Origin: Halomonas rhizosphaerae
GTDB lineage: Bacteria; Pseudomonadota; Gammaproteobacteria; Pseudomonadales; Halomonadaceae
Direction of reading: 5' to 3'
Length of the DNA: 64,000 nucleotides
NCBI RefSeq assembly: GCF_030010555.1
Contig: NZ_JASCQP010000021.1
Span: 124,001 to 188,000, forward strand
Below, piece by piece: positions 34,318 through 45,274 of this stretch. The notes under the pieces are model-generated. The model saw only the letters and a program-made list of their open reading frames with translations, made no database searches and was not told the origin of the DNA. Position 1 is the stretch's first letter; each line of letters begins with the position of its first letter. A program made the position numbers and the translations under genes.

Positions 34318-35583
34318 TCAGCGATAAACCGGCAGGCGGGCACAGACGGCCTCGACCTTCGCCTTGACCTCGGCCTCGATGGCGGCGGTGTCGTCTCCTG
34401 CGGCCATGACGTCGAGGATGTCGCAGATCCAGCCGGCGAGCTCTCGACACTCGGTCTCGCCGAAGTCGCGGGTGGTCACTGCCGGGGTGCCGATGCGCAG
34501 GCCCGAGGTGACGAAGGGGCTCTGGGGATCGCCGGGCACGGCGTTCTTGTTGACGGTGATGTGGGCGCGCCCCAGGGCGGCGTCCGCATCCTTGCCGGTC
34601 AGGCCCTGCTTGATCAGCGAGAGCAGGAAGAGGTGGTCCTCGGTGCCGCCGGAGACCACCTCGAAGCCGCGCTCGATGAACACCCCGGCCATGGTCTGGG
34701 CATTCTTCACCACCTGCTGCTGGTAGGCCTTGAAGCCGGGCTCCATGGCCTCCTTGAAGCAGATCGCCTTGGCGGCGATGACGTGCTCCAGCGGGCCGCC
34801 CTGCCCGCCCGGGAAGACCGCAGACTGCAGCTTCTTCTCGATGGCCTCGTCGCCCTCGGCGGAGAGGATCAGGCCGCCACGCGGGCCGCGCAGGGTCTTG
34901 TGGGTGGTGGTGGTGACCACGTGGGCGTGGGGCAGCGGGGTCGGGTAGACGCCGGCCGCCACCAGGCCGGCCACGTGGGCCATGTCGACCAGCAGGTAGG
35001 CGCCCACCTCGTCGGCGATCTCGCGGAACGTCGCCCAGTCGATGATCTGGGAGTAGGCGGAGAAGCCGGCGATGATCATCTTGGGCCGGTGCTCGCGGGC
35101 GAGGCTGGCCACCTCGTCGTAATCGATGCGGCCGTTCTCGTCGATGCCGTACTGCACGGCATGGTAGTGCTTGCCGGAGAAGTTGGGCTTGGCGCCATGG
35201 GTCAGGTGCCCCCCCGCATCGAGGCTCATGCCGAGGATGGTATCGCCCGGCTTGACCAGCGCCTGGAACACCGCGCCGTTGGCCTGGGAGCCAGAGTGGG
35301 GCTGGACGTTGGCGTAGGTCGCGCCGAACAGCTCCCTGGCGTAGTCGATGGCCAGCTGCTCGACGATGTCCACGTACTCGCAGCCGCCGTAGTAGCGCTT
35401 GCCGGGATAGCCTTCCGCATACTTGTTGGTCAGCTGGCTGCCCTGGGCCTCCAGCACGCGGGGGCTGGCGTAGTTCTCGGAGGCGATCAGCTCGATGTGC
35501 GCTTCCTGGCGAGCGACTTCCTTCTGCATCGCATCGAACAGGACGTCATCGAAACCGGCAATCTGCATGTCACGGCTGAACAT
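34318..35583 (-). CDS. glyA: Serine hydroxymethyltransferase
   Basis: PLP enzyme that interconverts serine and glycine and supplies methylene-tetrahydrofolate. 421 residues from [57 protein letters not shown] and the PLP lysine in [15 protein letters not shown] are all intact; C-terminal [19 protein letters not shown] lies ten bases before this ATG; the frame from 35625 adds an unsupported leader. Alone in its transcription unit. Confidence 0.97.
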   Translation of the reverse strand: MFSRDMQIAGFDDVLFDAMQKEVARQEAHIELIASENYASPRVLEAQGSQLTNKYAEGYPGKRYYGGCEYVDIVEQLAIDYARELFGATYANVQPHSGSQANGAVFQALVKPGDTILGMSLDAGGHLTHGAKPNFSGKHYHAVQYGIDENGRIDYDEVASLAREHRPKMIIAGFSAYSQIIDWATFREIADEVGAYLLVDMAHVAGLVAAGVYPTPLPHAHVVTTTTHKTLRGPRGGLILSAEGDEAIEKKLQSAVFPGGQGGPLEHVIAAKAICFKEAMEPGFKAYQQQVVKNAQTMAGVFIERGFEVVSGGTEDHLFLLSLIKQGLTGKDADAALGRAHITVNKNAVPGDPQSPFVTSGLRIGTPAVTTRDFGETECRELAGWICDILDVMAAGDDTAAIEAEVKAKVEAVCARLPVYR

Positions 35584-35725
35584 CGGCGGGAAACCTCGCA
35601 AAACGGGAGAATCTGGGAGCCACATGATACCCCAAGCCCCCGTCGGCTTTCACATGAAAGGCGATCATGGGCAACCGCCGGATCCTTCATGGGCACGCGA
35701 CAGCGCGGCCGGCCTGCCGAACGCC

Positions 35726-37120
35726 TCAGCGGCTCTCCACCCGCATCTCGAGTCGCTCGGGCAGTGCCAGGGGATCGGCAGAGAGTGCGTCCAGTTCGCT
35801 GTCGGCGGGCAGGGTCAGCTGGAGGGTGAGCTCGCTCGCCTCGCCCGCCATCATCGCCACCAGGCCGGTGAGGACGGCCTCGATCTCGGGGCCGAGCATC
35901 ATGCCGAATCCCCGGGCCTGGGTCCGCGCCTGCTCCACGAAGACCGCCTCGCTGATCCCCTGGCTGGCCGCCATGACCGCCGGCAGACGGCCGAAGAGCC
36001 CGAGGTCCGAGAGAGTGGCGTCGACCCGCCCGCCCAGCAGGGTCACGCCCTCCAGGCTCTCCATCTCGGCCAGGAAGGCGGCCGGCTCTACGCCCTCGGG
36101 CAGGCGCACCGGCAGGTCGGCATCCACCGCCCAGCCGAAGGCCTCTTCGGCGGTGATGTCCAGCTCGCCGAGCAGCCGGGTGTCGCCGTCTACCGCCTCC
36201 CAGCGTCCGGTGGAGACCGCATCGAGGCGCAGCGTTCCGCTACCGCCGGTGAGCACGTTGCTGGCCATGCGCAGTTGCGTGCGCTCCTCCTCGGGCGCCA
36301 GGGCGATCATGCGAGCCAGGTCGAGGTCCAGCGCCTCGAGGCGCACCCCGCCTTCCCCGTCCTGCAGGTCACCATCCACCTCGAGTCCGGCCAGGGTCGC
36401 CACCAGCCGGTCGGAGTCGATCGCCAGGTCGCGCAGCTCGAGGCGGTCGAGCTCCCGTTCGTCCTCCTCGCCCTGCAGGCCGCGCAGCCCCTCCACCCGA
36501 GCGAACGCCAGGGAGAGGGTGCCGCGGCCGAACTCCCCCTCCCCCTCGGCCTGCCCCTCGAGCCCGCTGAGCTCCAGGCTGTCGATGGCCTCGCGTGACA
36601 GGCCGGTGGCCTGCAGGCGCTCGACGCTGACCCGCCCACGCCCTTCGCCGAACCCCTCCCCCAGGTCCTGGCCGGCGAACTCGGCGGCCAGCGCCTCGAC
36701 GTCGAGCCCGGCGATACGCACACCCTCGGGCCAGCTCTCCTCATGGAGGGGCAGCACCGCCCGGGAGGGGACATCGAGGACCAGGGCCTCGGCGGTCAGC
36801 TGCACCTGCTCGTGGCCGGGGGTCTCCAGGCGGATGCCCTCGATGCGCACCTCGTCGGGCCGGTCGTAGTCGCCACTGACCTCGTAGCGGTCGAGCCACA
36901 GCTGCTGCCCCTCGGGGCCGACGAAATGGAGCTCGCGGGCGGTGACGCGGTCTCGGATCAGCGCCGCCGAGACCTCGCCGATCTCGAGGCGCCCCTCGGC
37001 GGCAAACAGCGCCCGGAGGTCGGCCTCCAGGCGCTCGGCCGGGTCGTCGGCCAGGGCCGGCAGGGAAGTCGACAAGGCGAGGGCGGCCAGAGTGGCCGGC
37101 AGGTACCGCGTCGGACGCAT
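35726..37120 (-). CDS. Secreted protein of unknown function
   Basis: 464 residues, not recognised. Signal peptide (LPATLAALALSTSLPALA, cleavage near residue 24). The mature part is Glu/Asp- and Leu-rich with many repeated short strands of the kind LELRDLAIDSDRL, LDLDLARMIAL, SELTLQLTLPADSELDAL; this resembles periplasmic repeat-beta proteins such as DUF945 or AsmA-like proteins in style only. No cysteine-based or catalytic motif is visible. It follows the polyphosphate kinase gene by 45 bases on the same strand, so it may be co-transcribed with ybbA-ybbP-pap. Confidence 0.85.
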   Translation of the reverse strand: MRPTRYLPATLAALALSTSLPALADDPAERLEADLRALFAAEGRLEIGEVSAALIRDRVTARELHFVGPEGQQLWLDRYEVSGDYDRPDEVRIEGIRLETPGHEQVQLTAEALVLDVPSRAVLPLHEESWPEGVRIAGLDVEALAAEFAGQDLGEGFGEGRGRVSVERLQATGLSREAIDSLELSGLEGQAEGEGEFGRGTLSLAFARVEGLRGLQGEEDERELDRLELRDLAIDSDRLVATLAGLEVDGDLQDGEGGVRLEALDLDLARMIALAPEEERTQLRMASNVLTGGSGTLRLDAVSTGRWEAVDGDTRLLGELDITAEEAFGWAVDADLPVRLPEGVEPAAFLAEMESLEGVTLLGGRVDATLSDLGLFGRLPAVMAASQGISEAVFVEQARTQARGFGMMLGPEIEAVLTGLVAMMAGEASELTLQLTLPADSELDALSADPLALPERLEMRVESR

Positions 37121-37165
37121 GGGATCACCTCCGGTGTGAGCATGGTGGATGATCAGCAGTCTACA

Positions 37166-38593
37166 TCAGTGCGGCGAGGCCAGGCGCATCTCCAGCCGCC
37201 GATTGACCTCCTGGAGCACGGCGAGGCGCGCCCGGCGCTTGTCGTCGCAGGCGATCAGTGCCCACTCGGCGCCCGGCGCCTGGGTGCGGGCGAACATCTC
37301 GTCGATGGCCTGTCGATAGTCGTCCCAGCGCTTGCGGTTGCGCCAGTCCTCGTCGGTGAGCTTGTGGCGCTTGTGGGGCGAGGCGGCTCGGGCCTCGAAA
37401 CGGCGCAGCTGCTCCTCCTGGCTGATGGCCAGGAACAGCTTGCCGAGCACGGTACCGTGGGCCAGCAGCTGGCGCTCGAACTCGCGGATCTCCGCATAGG
37501 CACGCCGCCAGGCCGCCTCGGGGGCCAGCCCCTCGACCCGTTCCACCAGCACCCTGCCGTACCAGCTGCGGTCGAAGATGGCGATGCGACCGTCGGCCGG
37601 CAGTCGACGCCAGAAGCGCCAGGCCCAGGGCAATGCCAGCTCCTCGTCGCTGGGGGCCGCGATGCGATGGATCCGGTACTGGCGGGCATCCAGTGCCGCG
37701 GTGACCCGATGGATGCCGCCCCCCTTTCCCGCTGCGTCGAGTCCCTCGAAGGCCAGCACCACCGGGATGCGCCGGCGGGCCACCTCCCGGGCGTTGATCG
37801 CCAGGCGGCCCTGGGCCTCGGCGAGCCGCGCGGCATAGCTCGCCTTCTTCAGCGAGGCCTCCACCCGGGGCTCGGCACGGCGTATCGAGGGCGCCGCCGC
37901 CACCTCGCCGGGCACCCCCTCCGGCACGCCGGAGGGCGCCACGGGGGGCGCGGCCAGGGTCTCGTGCAGCAGGGCCCCCACCCGCTGGAGCTGTGCCGCC
38001 GGGTCGCGGAAGTCGAGCCGCCGCCAGGGCGCATGATCGGCCGCGGTGGCGTCGCGCATCTCGCGCCCCAGGGCGGCGATGGCGGCATGCTGCAGATGGC
38101 GCTGCCAGTCGGTGGCACTCAGCTGCCAGGCACGGGCCGGGTCCTCCTGCAATGCCTGCAGGTGACGGCGCTGTGCGGGACGGTCGATGTCCATCCACAG
38201 CTTGAGGACTACCACCCCTTCGGCGGCCAGCTCGGCCTCGAACGCGCGGATCTCCGCCAGCCTGTCGCGGAAGGCGCCCGGCGGGAGACGCCGTTCGGCC
38301 CGGGCGAAGAGCGCATCGCCGTACCAGCCATGGATGAAGATGCCGATGCGGCCGCGATCGGGAAGGCGTCGCCAGAAGCGCCACCAGTAGGGTCGCTCGC
38401 GCTCCTCGCTGCTGGGGCCCAGGGCATGCACCTCGGTGTGGCGGTTGTCCAGCCAGTGGTTGAGCTCGTTAACCAGCCGTCCCTTGTGGGTGACGGCGTG
38501 GCCGGTCAGCAGCAGGATCACCGCTCGCTCCCGGCGACGGGCGAGGTCGAGCTGTGCCTCCAGCAGGCGGGCGCGCAGGGTCTCGGTCCTCAT
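37166..38593 (-). CDS. pap: Polyphosphate:AMP phosphotransferase, two-domain PPK2 (class II)
   Basis: 475 residues, two fused PPK2 domains. The C-terminal domain (about 255-475) is intact: Walker A GLDAAGKGG near residue 285, lid/Walker B DRSWYGRVLVERVEG, and HKLTDEDWRNRKRW. In the N-terminal domain (1-230) the equivalent loop reads GHAVTHKGR and the Walker B region IHGWYGD, so it is probably inactive, as in other class II PPK2 enzymes that make ADP from AMP and polyphosphate. The start is nine bases after the ybbP stop. Confidence 0.93.
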   Translation of the reverse strand: MRTETLRARLLEAQLDLARRRERAVILLLTGHAVTHKGRLVNELNHWLDNRHTEVHALGPSSEERERPYWWRFWRRLPDRGRIGIFIHGWYGDALFARAERRLPPGAFRDRLAEIRAFEAELAAEGVVVLKLWMDIDRPAQRRHLQALQEDPARAWQLSATDWQRHLQHAAIAALGREMRDATAADHAPWRRLDFRDPAAQLQRVGALLHETLAAPPVAPSGVPEGVPGEVAAAPSIRRAEPRVEASLKKASYAARLAEAQGRLAINAREVARRRIPVVLAFEGLDAAGKGGGIHRVTAALDARQYRIHRIAAPSDEELALPWAWRFWRRLPADGRIAIFDRSWYGRVLVERVEGLAPEAAWRRAYAEIREFERQLLAHGTVLGKLFLAISQEEQLRRFEARAASPHKRHKLTDEDWRNRKRWDDYRQAIDEMFARTQAPGAEWALIACDDKRRARLAVLQEVNRRLEMRLASPH

Positions 38594-38602
38594 GGCCGCG
38601 CC

Positions 38603-41199
38603 TCAGGCCTCGCCCAGCAGGCCGAGGCTGGCCGCCGGGGCCTGGCGGCGCAGGCCCCGGGAGAGCAGGTGCCCGATGAGGCCGATCAACAGCGCGCCGG
38701 CCGGTGGCAGGGTCAGCCACAGCAGCCAGTGGACCCGGGGGGCCAGGTCGAACCAGGCCAGGTAGATCCCGGCGGTTGCCAGCTCCGCCAGCAGGGCACC
38801 CATCAGCCCGCTGGCCAGCCCCAGCACGGCGAACTCCGCCGCTTGCATTCGCGACAGCAGCCGATTGCTGGCCCCGAAGACCCGCAGCAGGCCACTCTCG
38901 TGGGCCCGCACCGGCAGGCTGGCGGTCAACGCCGCATAGAGCACGCTGATGCCGGCCAGCAGCACGAAGCCCAGCACCAGCTCCACCGCCCGGGTGACCT
39001 GGGTCAGCACCTCGCGCACCTGGCCGAGGATGGCATCCACGTCGAGCAGGGTGACGCCCGGGAACTCCCGCACCAGGCGGCGCGTCAGGTCGCGGTCGTC
39101 GTCGCCGAGATGGAAGGCGGTGATGTAGCTGTGGCCGAAACGCTCCAGGGTCCCCGGGGGGAAGATCACGTAGAAGTTCGGCCGGAAGCTCTCCCAGTCG
39201 AGGCTGCGCAGGCTGGTCACCTCGCCGGTGACCTCGTCGCTGCCGATGGTGAAGGTCAGACGATCGCCCAGGGCGAGGCCGAGGCGCTCGGCCAGGCCAT
39301 CCTCCATGGAGATCGGCACTGCCGCCTCGCTGTCCGCGGGGCGCGGCTCGGCGGCCACCTCGTCCAGCCAGCCGCCCGCCGACGCCAACTGCCCTTCGGC
39401 GAACCATTCACCCGCCACCACCCGGTTGCCCTCGGGCAGGGTCTCGCGCCAGGTCAGGTTGAGTTCGCGACGCAGGGCGTTGTCGCCTCGCGACTCGGCG
39501 GGCACGGCCTCCTGCGGGGCCTGGTCGTTGATGGCGGTAAGACGTCCGCGGACCATCGGATAGAGGGCGCTGCGGGCATCCGTGGCCCCGGCCAGCGCCG
39601 AGGAGAAGGCATCGCGCTCCTGGGGCTGGATATTGAGGGCGAAGTGATTGGGGGTGTCCGCCGGCAGCTGGGCCTGCCAGGTGGTGAGCAGATCGCCGCG
39701 CACCAGGGCGATCATCGCCACGGCGAAGAAGGTCACCGAGAAGGCCAGCAGCTGGCCGAGGCTCGCCTGGCGGCGCCGCGCCAGCTGCTGGCCACCCAGC
39801 CGCACGGCGGTGACCATGCCATCCGCCGGGCCGCGGCCGCGCGGCAGCCGGGCAGTGCCCCGCAGCACCAGGCCCAGCAGTGCCCCGCCGAGCCCCCAGA
39901 GCACCACCAGCATCACCAGCCCGCCCAGCAGCAGGCCGGCAGCCAGCCAAGGGTCCCCGGAGTAGAGCCACAGCAGCCCGCCGAAGACCAGTGCCGCCAC
40001 GCCCACCACCAGCCAGGCCGAGGGCGGCAGCGGGTCCAGTTCACGACGCAGCACCTTGAGGGCGCTGACCCGCTTGAGGCGCAGCAGGGTCGGCCCGGCA
40101 AAGCCGGCCAGTACCGCCAGCGCGGTGAGCACCCCGAGCCACAGCGGCAGTATGCCGGGCGCCGGCAGGCTGAACGGCAGGAAGGCCGACAGCAGCCGCA
40201 CCAGCAACGCCTGTCCGGCCAGCCCCAGCAGGGCCCCCAGCGCCGAGGCCGCCAGCGCCAGCCACAGCAGCTGCAGCACGAACAGCCGCAGCAGCTCGCG
40301 CTGGGTGGCGCCGAAGCAGCGCAGCAGCGCCGCGGTATCCAGGTGGCGGTCGACGTAGCGGCGGGTGGACATGGCCACGGCGACCCCGGCCAGCAGCACG
40401 GCGGCGAGCCCCGCGAGGCCGAGATATTTCTCGGCCCGCGCCAGGGCATTGCCCAGTTGGGGGCGGTCGCTGCGCACGTCACGCACCTCCACGCCCTCGC
40501 GGCGCAGCCGCTGCAGCAGCGGCTCGACGCGGGCCACCGCCTCGGCGCTGCCGGCGGCCAGCAGCTCGAACTCCACCCGCGAGCCGTCCTGGACGAGGCC
40601 GGTCGCGTCCAGGTCGTCGTGGTGCATCATCAGGCGCGGATTGAAGCTGCCAAAACCGGCCGACTGGTCGGGCTCGCGCTCGATCACCCCGCCCACCTCG
40701 AGCTCAGTCTCCCCCAGGCGAATCCGGTCCCCCACCTCGAGCTTCATCAGCAGCGCGAGACGCGGTGCCACCCAGGCCTCGCCCGGCGCCGGGCCATGGG
40801 CCAGCGACTCGATGCCGTTGCCGCGGTCCACCCGTGCCGTGCCATAGTGCGGATAGACGGCGTCGACCACCTTGAGGCTGGCTGGCTGGAAGCGGTCACC
40901 GCGGCTGACCATGGAGACCATGTCGACCTGGTCGGAGAGCGTCAGGCCGGCGTCCTCGAGGGCCCGGCGGACCGCCTCGTCGAAGGGCCGGCCCTGCTCC
41001 AGTACCACGTCGCCGCCCGAGAGCTGGCCGGCCTGGCGGGTCAGGCCGCGGTCGAGGCGGTCAAGAAAGAAGCCGATCATGGTCGACGCGGCCACCGCCA
41101 GCGCCAGCGCCAGCGCCAGGGCACGCACGTCGGCGGCGCGCAGGTCACGGATCAGGCCCCGGGCCGAGAGGCGCAGCAGGGCCGGCCAGGCGGTGCGGC

Positions 41200-41203
<4 letters not shown>
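38603..41203 (-). CDS. ybbP: ABC transporter permease, YbbP/FtsX-like family
   Basis: 866 residues. N-terminal membrane helix (about 25-47, LALALALAVAASTMIGFFLDRL), periplasmic domain, then two FtsX-like helix bundles (about 265-470 and 750-855) with a second large periplasmic domain between. This is the MacB/LolC-like mechanotransmission type of permease rather than an importer; YbbAP is thought to extract hydrophobic compounds from the membrane. The ATG overlaps ybbA as ATGA. Confidence 0.92.
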
Positions 41204-41914
<711 letters not shown>

Positions 41915-41916
<2 letters not shown>

Positions 41917-42628
41917 GGCAAAGGGCTTCCCTGTAGGTGCGTTGGGCCGACATGCACCCGGCCGGCTCGCGGGGCGCTGGATCACGTCGGTCTGGTTGAC
42001 GCTACTCTTGTCGATGCTGTTGCTGGCCGGCGGGGCGGCGCAGGCAGCCCCCCGACCGGTGCTGCTGATCATGGGCGACAGCCTGAGCGCCGCCTACGGC
42101 ATCGAGCAGGACGCCGGCTGGGTCAGTCTGCTGCAGGCGCGCCTGGACGGGAAGGCGCAGGTGGTCAACGCCAGCATCAGCGGCGAGACCTCCAGCGGCG
42201 CCGCTGCCCGCCTGCCCGACCTTCTCGGACAGCATGAACCCGATATCGTTGTGCTGGAGCTCGGCGGCAACGACGGCCTGCGCGGCCTGCCGCCGGGCCA
42301 GTTCGAGGCCAACATGACCGCCATGATCGAGGCCAGCCAGGCGGCGGATGCCGAGGTGCTGCTGCTCGGCATCGACATCCCGCCCAACTACGGCAGGGCC
42401 TACCGCGACGCCTTCACCGGGGTTTACACGCGGCTGGCCGACGACTTTGAGCTGCCGCTGGTGCCTTTCCTGCTCGAGGGCGTGGCCCTGGAGGACAACC
42501 TGATGCAGGCCGACGGCATCCATCCCACCGCGGCTGCCCAGCCGCGCATCCTGGAGAACGTCTGGCCACGACTCGCGCCACTGCTCGAGGCCAACGGTGC
42601 CGTCGTGGCGAAGACGGCTCAGGACTGA
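41915..42628 (+). CDS. tesA: Arylesterase/acyl-CoA thioesterase TesA (SGNH hydrolase)
   Basis: Periplasmic GDSL esterase/thioesterase I. 237 residues with a long signal sequence (positively charged 1-21, hydrophobic 25-40, cleavage near AAQAAPRP). Block I GDSLSAAYG with Ser56, block II Gly in SISGETSSGAAAR, block III GGNDGLRG, block V DGIHPT with the Asp-His pair. AGGAG lies seven bases before the ATG at 41915; another ATG at 41909 is possible. The same frame is open for a further 5 kb upstream, but that part is antisense to ybbA-ybbP-pap. Tail overlaps the DMT gene by ten bases. Confidence 0.94.
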
Positions 42629-43509
42629 GCCACTGGCGCGGGGGTCTTCTGCCACTGCTGCAGCGCGAGCCCCCCGAGGATCAGCACCAGGCCCACCAGG
42701 GTGGAGGGCAGGATCGGCTCGCCGACCACCAGGAAGAGCAGCAGCAGCGACACCGGCGGCGAGAGGAAGATCAGGTTGGAGACCTTCGCCGTGCGCGAGA
42801 CTCGATGGACGGCCAGTTGCCAGAGCACGAAGGCGATGCCCATCTCGAAGAGCCCCACGTAGATGCCGGCCCCCAGCGCCGTCCAGCCGTGCCAGGCCAT
42901 GCCCGGCCCGGCCAGCAGCAGCACGGTGAGCACCGGCACGCCGACGCTGAAGTTCTGCCACTGGGCCACCAGCGGCGGGCGAGGGTCGCGGGCGTTGAGC
43001 AGCCAGTAGAGCGCCCAGAGCAGCGTCGAGGCGAGTGCCAGGCCGACGCCGAGCGGGTCGGCGAAGGCCACGTCGAACACCGCCCCGCGGGTGGCGATCA
43101 CCCACACGCCGGCATAGGCGATCAGCCCCGCCAGCACGTCGATGCGGGTGAGCCGCTGGCCCAGCAGCGGCACCGCCAGGAAGGCCATCGCCAGCGCCCA
43201 GGTGTAGTTGAGGGCCATGGCCTCCTGGCCCGGCAGGCGGTCATAGGCGCCGAACAGCACCAGGTAGTAGGCCACTGGATTCATCAGCCCCGCCCAGGCG
43301 GCGGTGCGCCAGCCGTGCCTGAACGCCTGTCGCAGCAGCCCCTGCCGCGCCACCAGCACGCCGATCAGCGCCCAGGAGACCAGCGAGGCCAGCCACATCA
43401 GCGCCAGCGGCGACATGTGGGCAAGCGCCACCTTGAAGGCGGTGGCCACCGTGGACCACAGCGCCACCGCCCCCAGCCCGAAGAGCATCGCCTGGCGATC
43501 ACCGGTCAT
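42619..43509 (-). CDS. DMT/EamA-family exporter
   Basis: 296 residues, ten membrane helices in two EamA repeats (FGLGAVALWSTVATAFKVAL for the first; GVGLALASTLLWALYWLLN for the second). Such proteins export amino acids or other metabolites; the substrate cannot be told. Start is ambiguous: ATG at 43509, or GTG at 43524 which overlaps the SelW stop (GTGA). Convergent with and overlapping tesA. Confidence 0.88.
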   Translation of the reverse strand: MTGDRQAMLFGLGAVALWSTVATAFKVALAHMSPLALMWLASLVSWALIGVLVARQGLLRQAFRHGWRTAAWAGLMNPVAYYLVLFGAYDRLPGQEAMALNYTWALAMAFLAVPLLGQRLTRIDVLAGLIAYAGVWVIATRGAVFDVAFADPLGVGLALASTLLWALYWLLNARDPRPPLVAQWQNFSVGVPVLTVLLLAGPGMAWHGWTALGAGIYVGLFEMGIAFVLWQLAVHRVSRTAKVSNLIFLSPPVSLLLLFLVVGEPILPSTLVGLVLILGGLALQQWQKTPAPVAQS

Positions 43510-43520
43510 GGGCCTCGGGC

Positions 43521-43790
43521 TCACCGGTCGAGGTGTCCCAGGTCACGGCCGGGGGCGAGGCGGTCGCGCACCGCTTGCTTGAGGGCCTTGATGTCGGGGA
43601 AGCCGCCGTCGCGCTTGCGCTCCCAGAGCGACGCCTCGTCGCAGAGGATCTCGAAATGGCCGCCATGGGACGGCACCAGGGCCACCTCCTCCAGGTCCTC
43701 GCCGAAGGTGGAGAGCAGCTCCTGGGCGTACCAGGCGCTGCGCAGCAACCACTGGCACTGGTTACAATAGTGGATTCGGATACGTGACAT
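43521..43790 (-). CDS. SelW/SelT/SelH (Rdx-type) family protein
   Basis: 89 residues. Thioredoxin-like Rdx fold with the N-terminal redox motif HYCNQCQW (CxxC with cysteine where selenoproteins have selenocysteine), followed by GGHFEILCDEASLWERK and PDIKALKQAVRD. Cytoplasmic; partner unknown. Its start codon lies at the left edge of a short divergent region shared with the MFS gene. Confidence 0.92.
   Translation of the reverse strand: MSRIRIHYCNQCQWLLRSAWYAQELLSTFGEDLEEVALVPSHGGHFEILCDEASLWERKRDGGFPDIKALKQAVRDRLAPGRDLGHLDR
43763..43768 (+). promoter_or_regulatory. Candidate -10 element for the MFS gene
   Basis: TACAAT on the plus strand, about 78 bases before the chosen start codon of the MFS gene, within the 5' end of the SelW-like gene. 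No clear -35 at standard spacing. Confidence 0.25.
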
Positions 43791-43845
43791 GAAACCTCGA
43801 GTGTCGCGACAATGGCCACCCGATGATACCAGTCAGGGAGTTCCG

Positions 43846-45159
43846 ATGGCCGCCCCCGAGATCAGCCAGACCCGCCTCTTCGAGTGGCTCACCGGTGACG
43901 AGGACAGCCGGATGTGCCGGGACATCCCGGACGCGGCCTGCGACGAGCAGCCGCACAACTTCTTCCTGCACCTGCTGGCGGCGCTGGGCAACAAGCTGGC
44001 CGACGAACTCTCCAGCGCCCGCCTGGTGCTGCCCTGGCTGCTGGGGGTGATCGGCGCCCCGCTGTGGATGGTCGGCCTGCTGGTGCCGATCCGCGAGTCT
44101 GGCGCCCTGCTGCCCCAGCTGTTCGTGGCCGGCTTCATCCGACTCAAGCCCGAGCGCAAGTGGGTCTGGGTGCTGGGCGGTACCCTGCAGGCCCTGGCCG
44201 CCGCCCTGCTGGCCCTGCTGGCCCTGTTCGGCAGCGGGGGCATCGGGGGTGGCCTGGTACTCGCCGTACTGGTGGCGCTGTCGCTGGCCCGCGGCCTGTC
44301 ATCGATCGCCACCAAGGACGTGATGGGCAAGACCATCGCCAAGCAGCGCCGCGGCACCCTGATGGGCTGGAGCGGCAGCGTGGCCGGCGGCGTGACCCTG
44401 GCTGCGGGCGGAGTGCTGATGCTGTTCGGCGACCGCCCCGGGGAGCTGGCGCTGGCCGTACTGCTCGGGGCGGCGGCGCTGGGCTGGGCCGTCAATGCCC
44501 TGTGCGCGGCGCGCATCAAGGAGACCCCGGGGGCCGTGGAGGGCGGCGAGAATGCCTGGGACAGCATCAAGCTGGGGCTGCGCCTGCTGCGCGACGACCG
44601 CGCCTTCCTGCACTTCAACCTCTCCCGCGCCCTGCTGCTGGCCAGCGCCCTGGCCCTGCCCTATGTGGCGCTGCTCGGCCAGCAGCAGAGCGGGGCCGAA
44701 CTCGGCGGCCTGGGGGTGCTGATCGTGGTCTCCGGCCTGGCCGGCATGCTGGCGAGCCCGGTATGGGGCAAGCGCGCCGATGCCTCGAGCCGCCGGGTGA
44801 TGCGCGACGGTGGCCTGGGCACCGCGGCCGGCTGCCTGCTAGGGGCGGCCTTCGCCTGGCTGCCCGGCGCCTGGAGCGAAACCGTCTGGCCCTATGCGCT
44901 GGTCTATGCGCTGCTGGTGATCGTCCACGCCGGCGTTCGCCTGGGCCGCAAGACCTACATCGTCGACATGGCCGGCGCCGACCGGCGCGCCCTCTATGTG
45001 GCGCTCTCCAACACCCTCACCGGCGTGCTCATGCTGGTCGTGGGCGGCCTCGTCGGCCTGCTGGCCCAGTGGCTCGGCAGTGCCGGGCTGCTGGCAGCCC
45101 TCGCCCTGATGGGCCTCGGCGCGGCCGCCAGCGCCCAGCGCCTGCCCGAGGTGGAATGA
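43846..45159 (+). CDS. MFS transporter
   Basis: 437 residues. A polar N-terminus (about 35 residues with CRDIPDAACDEQPHNFFLH) precedes roughly 12 membrane helices; motif A-like KTIAKQRRGTLMGWSGSVAGG lies between helices. The N-terminal segment recurs in an uncharacterised proteobacterial MFS group. GGGAG lies six bases before the ATG at 43846; an in-frame ATG at 43789 shares CATG with the SelW start but lacks a ribosome-binding site. Substrate unknown. Confidence 0.88.
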   Translation: MAAPEISQTRLFEWLTGDEDSRMCRDIPDAACDEQPHNFFLHLLAALGNKLADELSSARLVLPWLLGVIGAPLWMVGLLVPIRESGALLPQLFVAGFIRLKPERKWVWVLGGTLQALAAALLALLALFGSGGIGGGLVLAVLVALSLARGLSSIATKDVMGKTIAKQRRGTLMGWSGSVAGGVTLAAGGVLMLFGDRPGELALAVLLGAAALGWAVNALCAARIKETPGAVEGGENAWDSIKLGLRLLRDDRAFLHFNLSRALLLASALALPYVALLGQQQSGAELGGLGVLIVVSGLAGMLASPVWGKRADASSRRVMRDGGLGTAAGCLLGAAFAWLPGAWSETVWPYALVYALLVIVHAGVRLGRKTYIVDMAGADRRALYVALSNTLTGVLMLVVGGLVGLLAQWLGSAGLLAALALMGLGAAASAQRLPEVE

Positions 45160-45274
45160 CCCACCGGCACGCCGGCGCGTTGAAATCCCGACGCCGGCTG
45201 GCCATGATGAGGGCAATATCCCGCTCCTTGCCGCCATGCGCTGCGCCAAGGGCACCGCGACAGGAACCCCCTGC

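Noticed and set aside
33220..35829. 869-codon plus-strand frame
   Set aside because: Antisense across gpgP and glyA; composition is that of a mirror frame.
43789..43845. Earlier start of the MFS protein at 43789, sharing CATG with the SelW-like start
   Set aside because: No ribosome-binding site; GGGAG is well placed for the ATG at 43846 instead.
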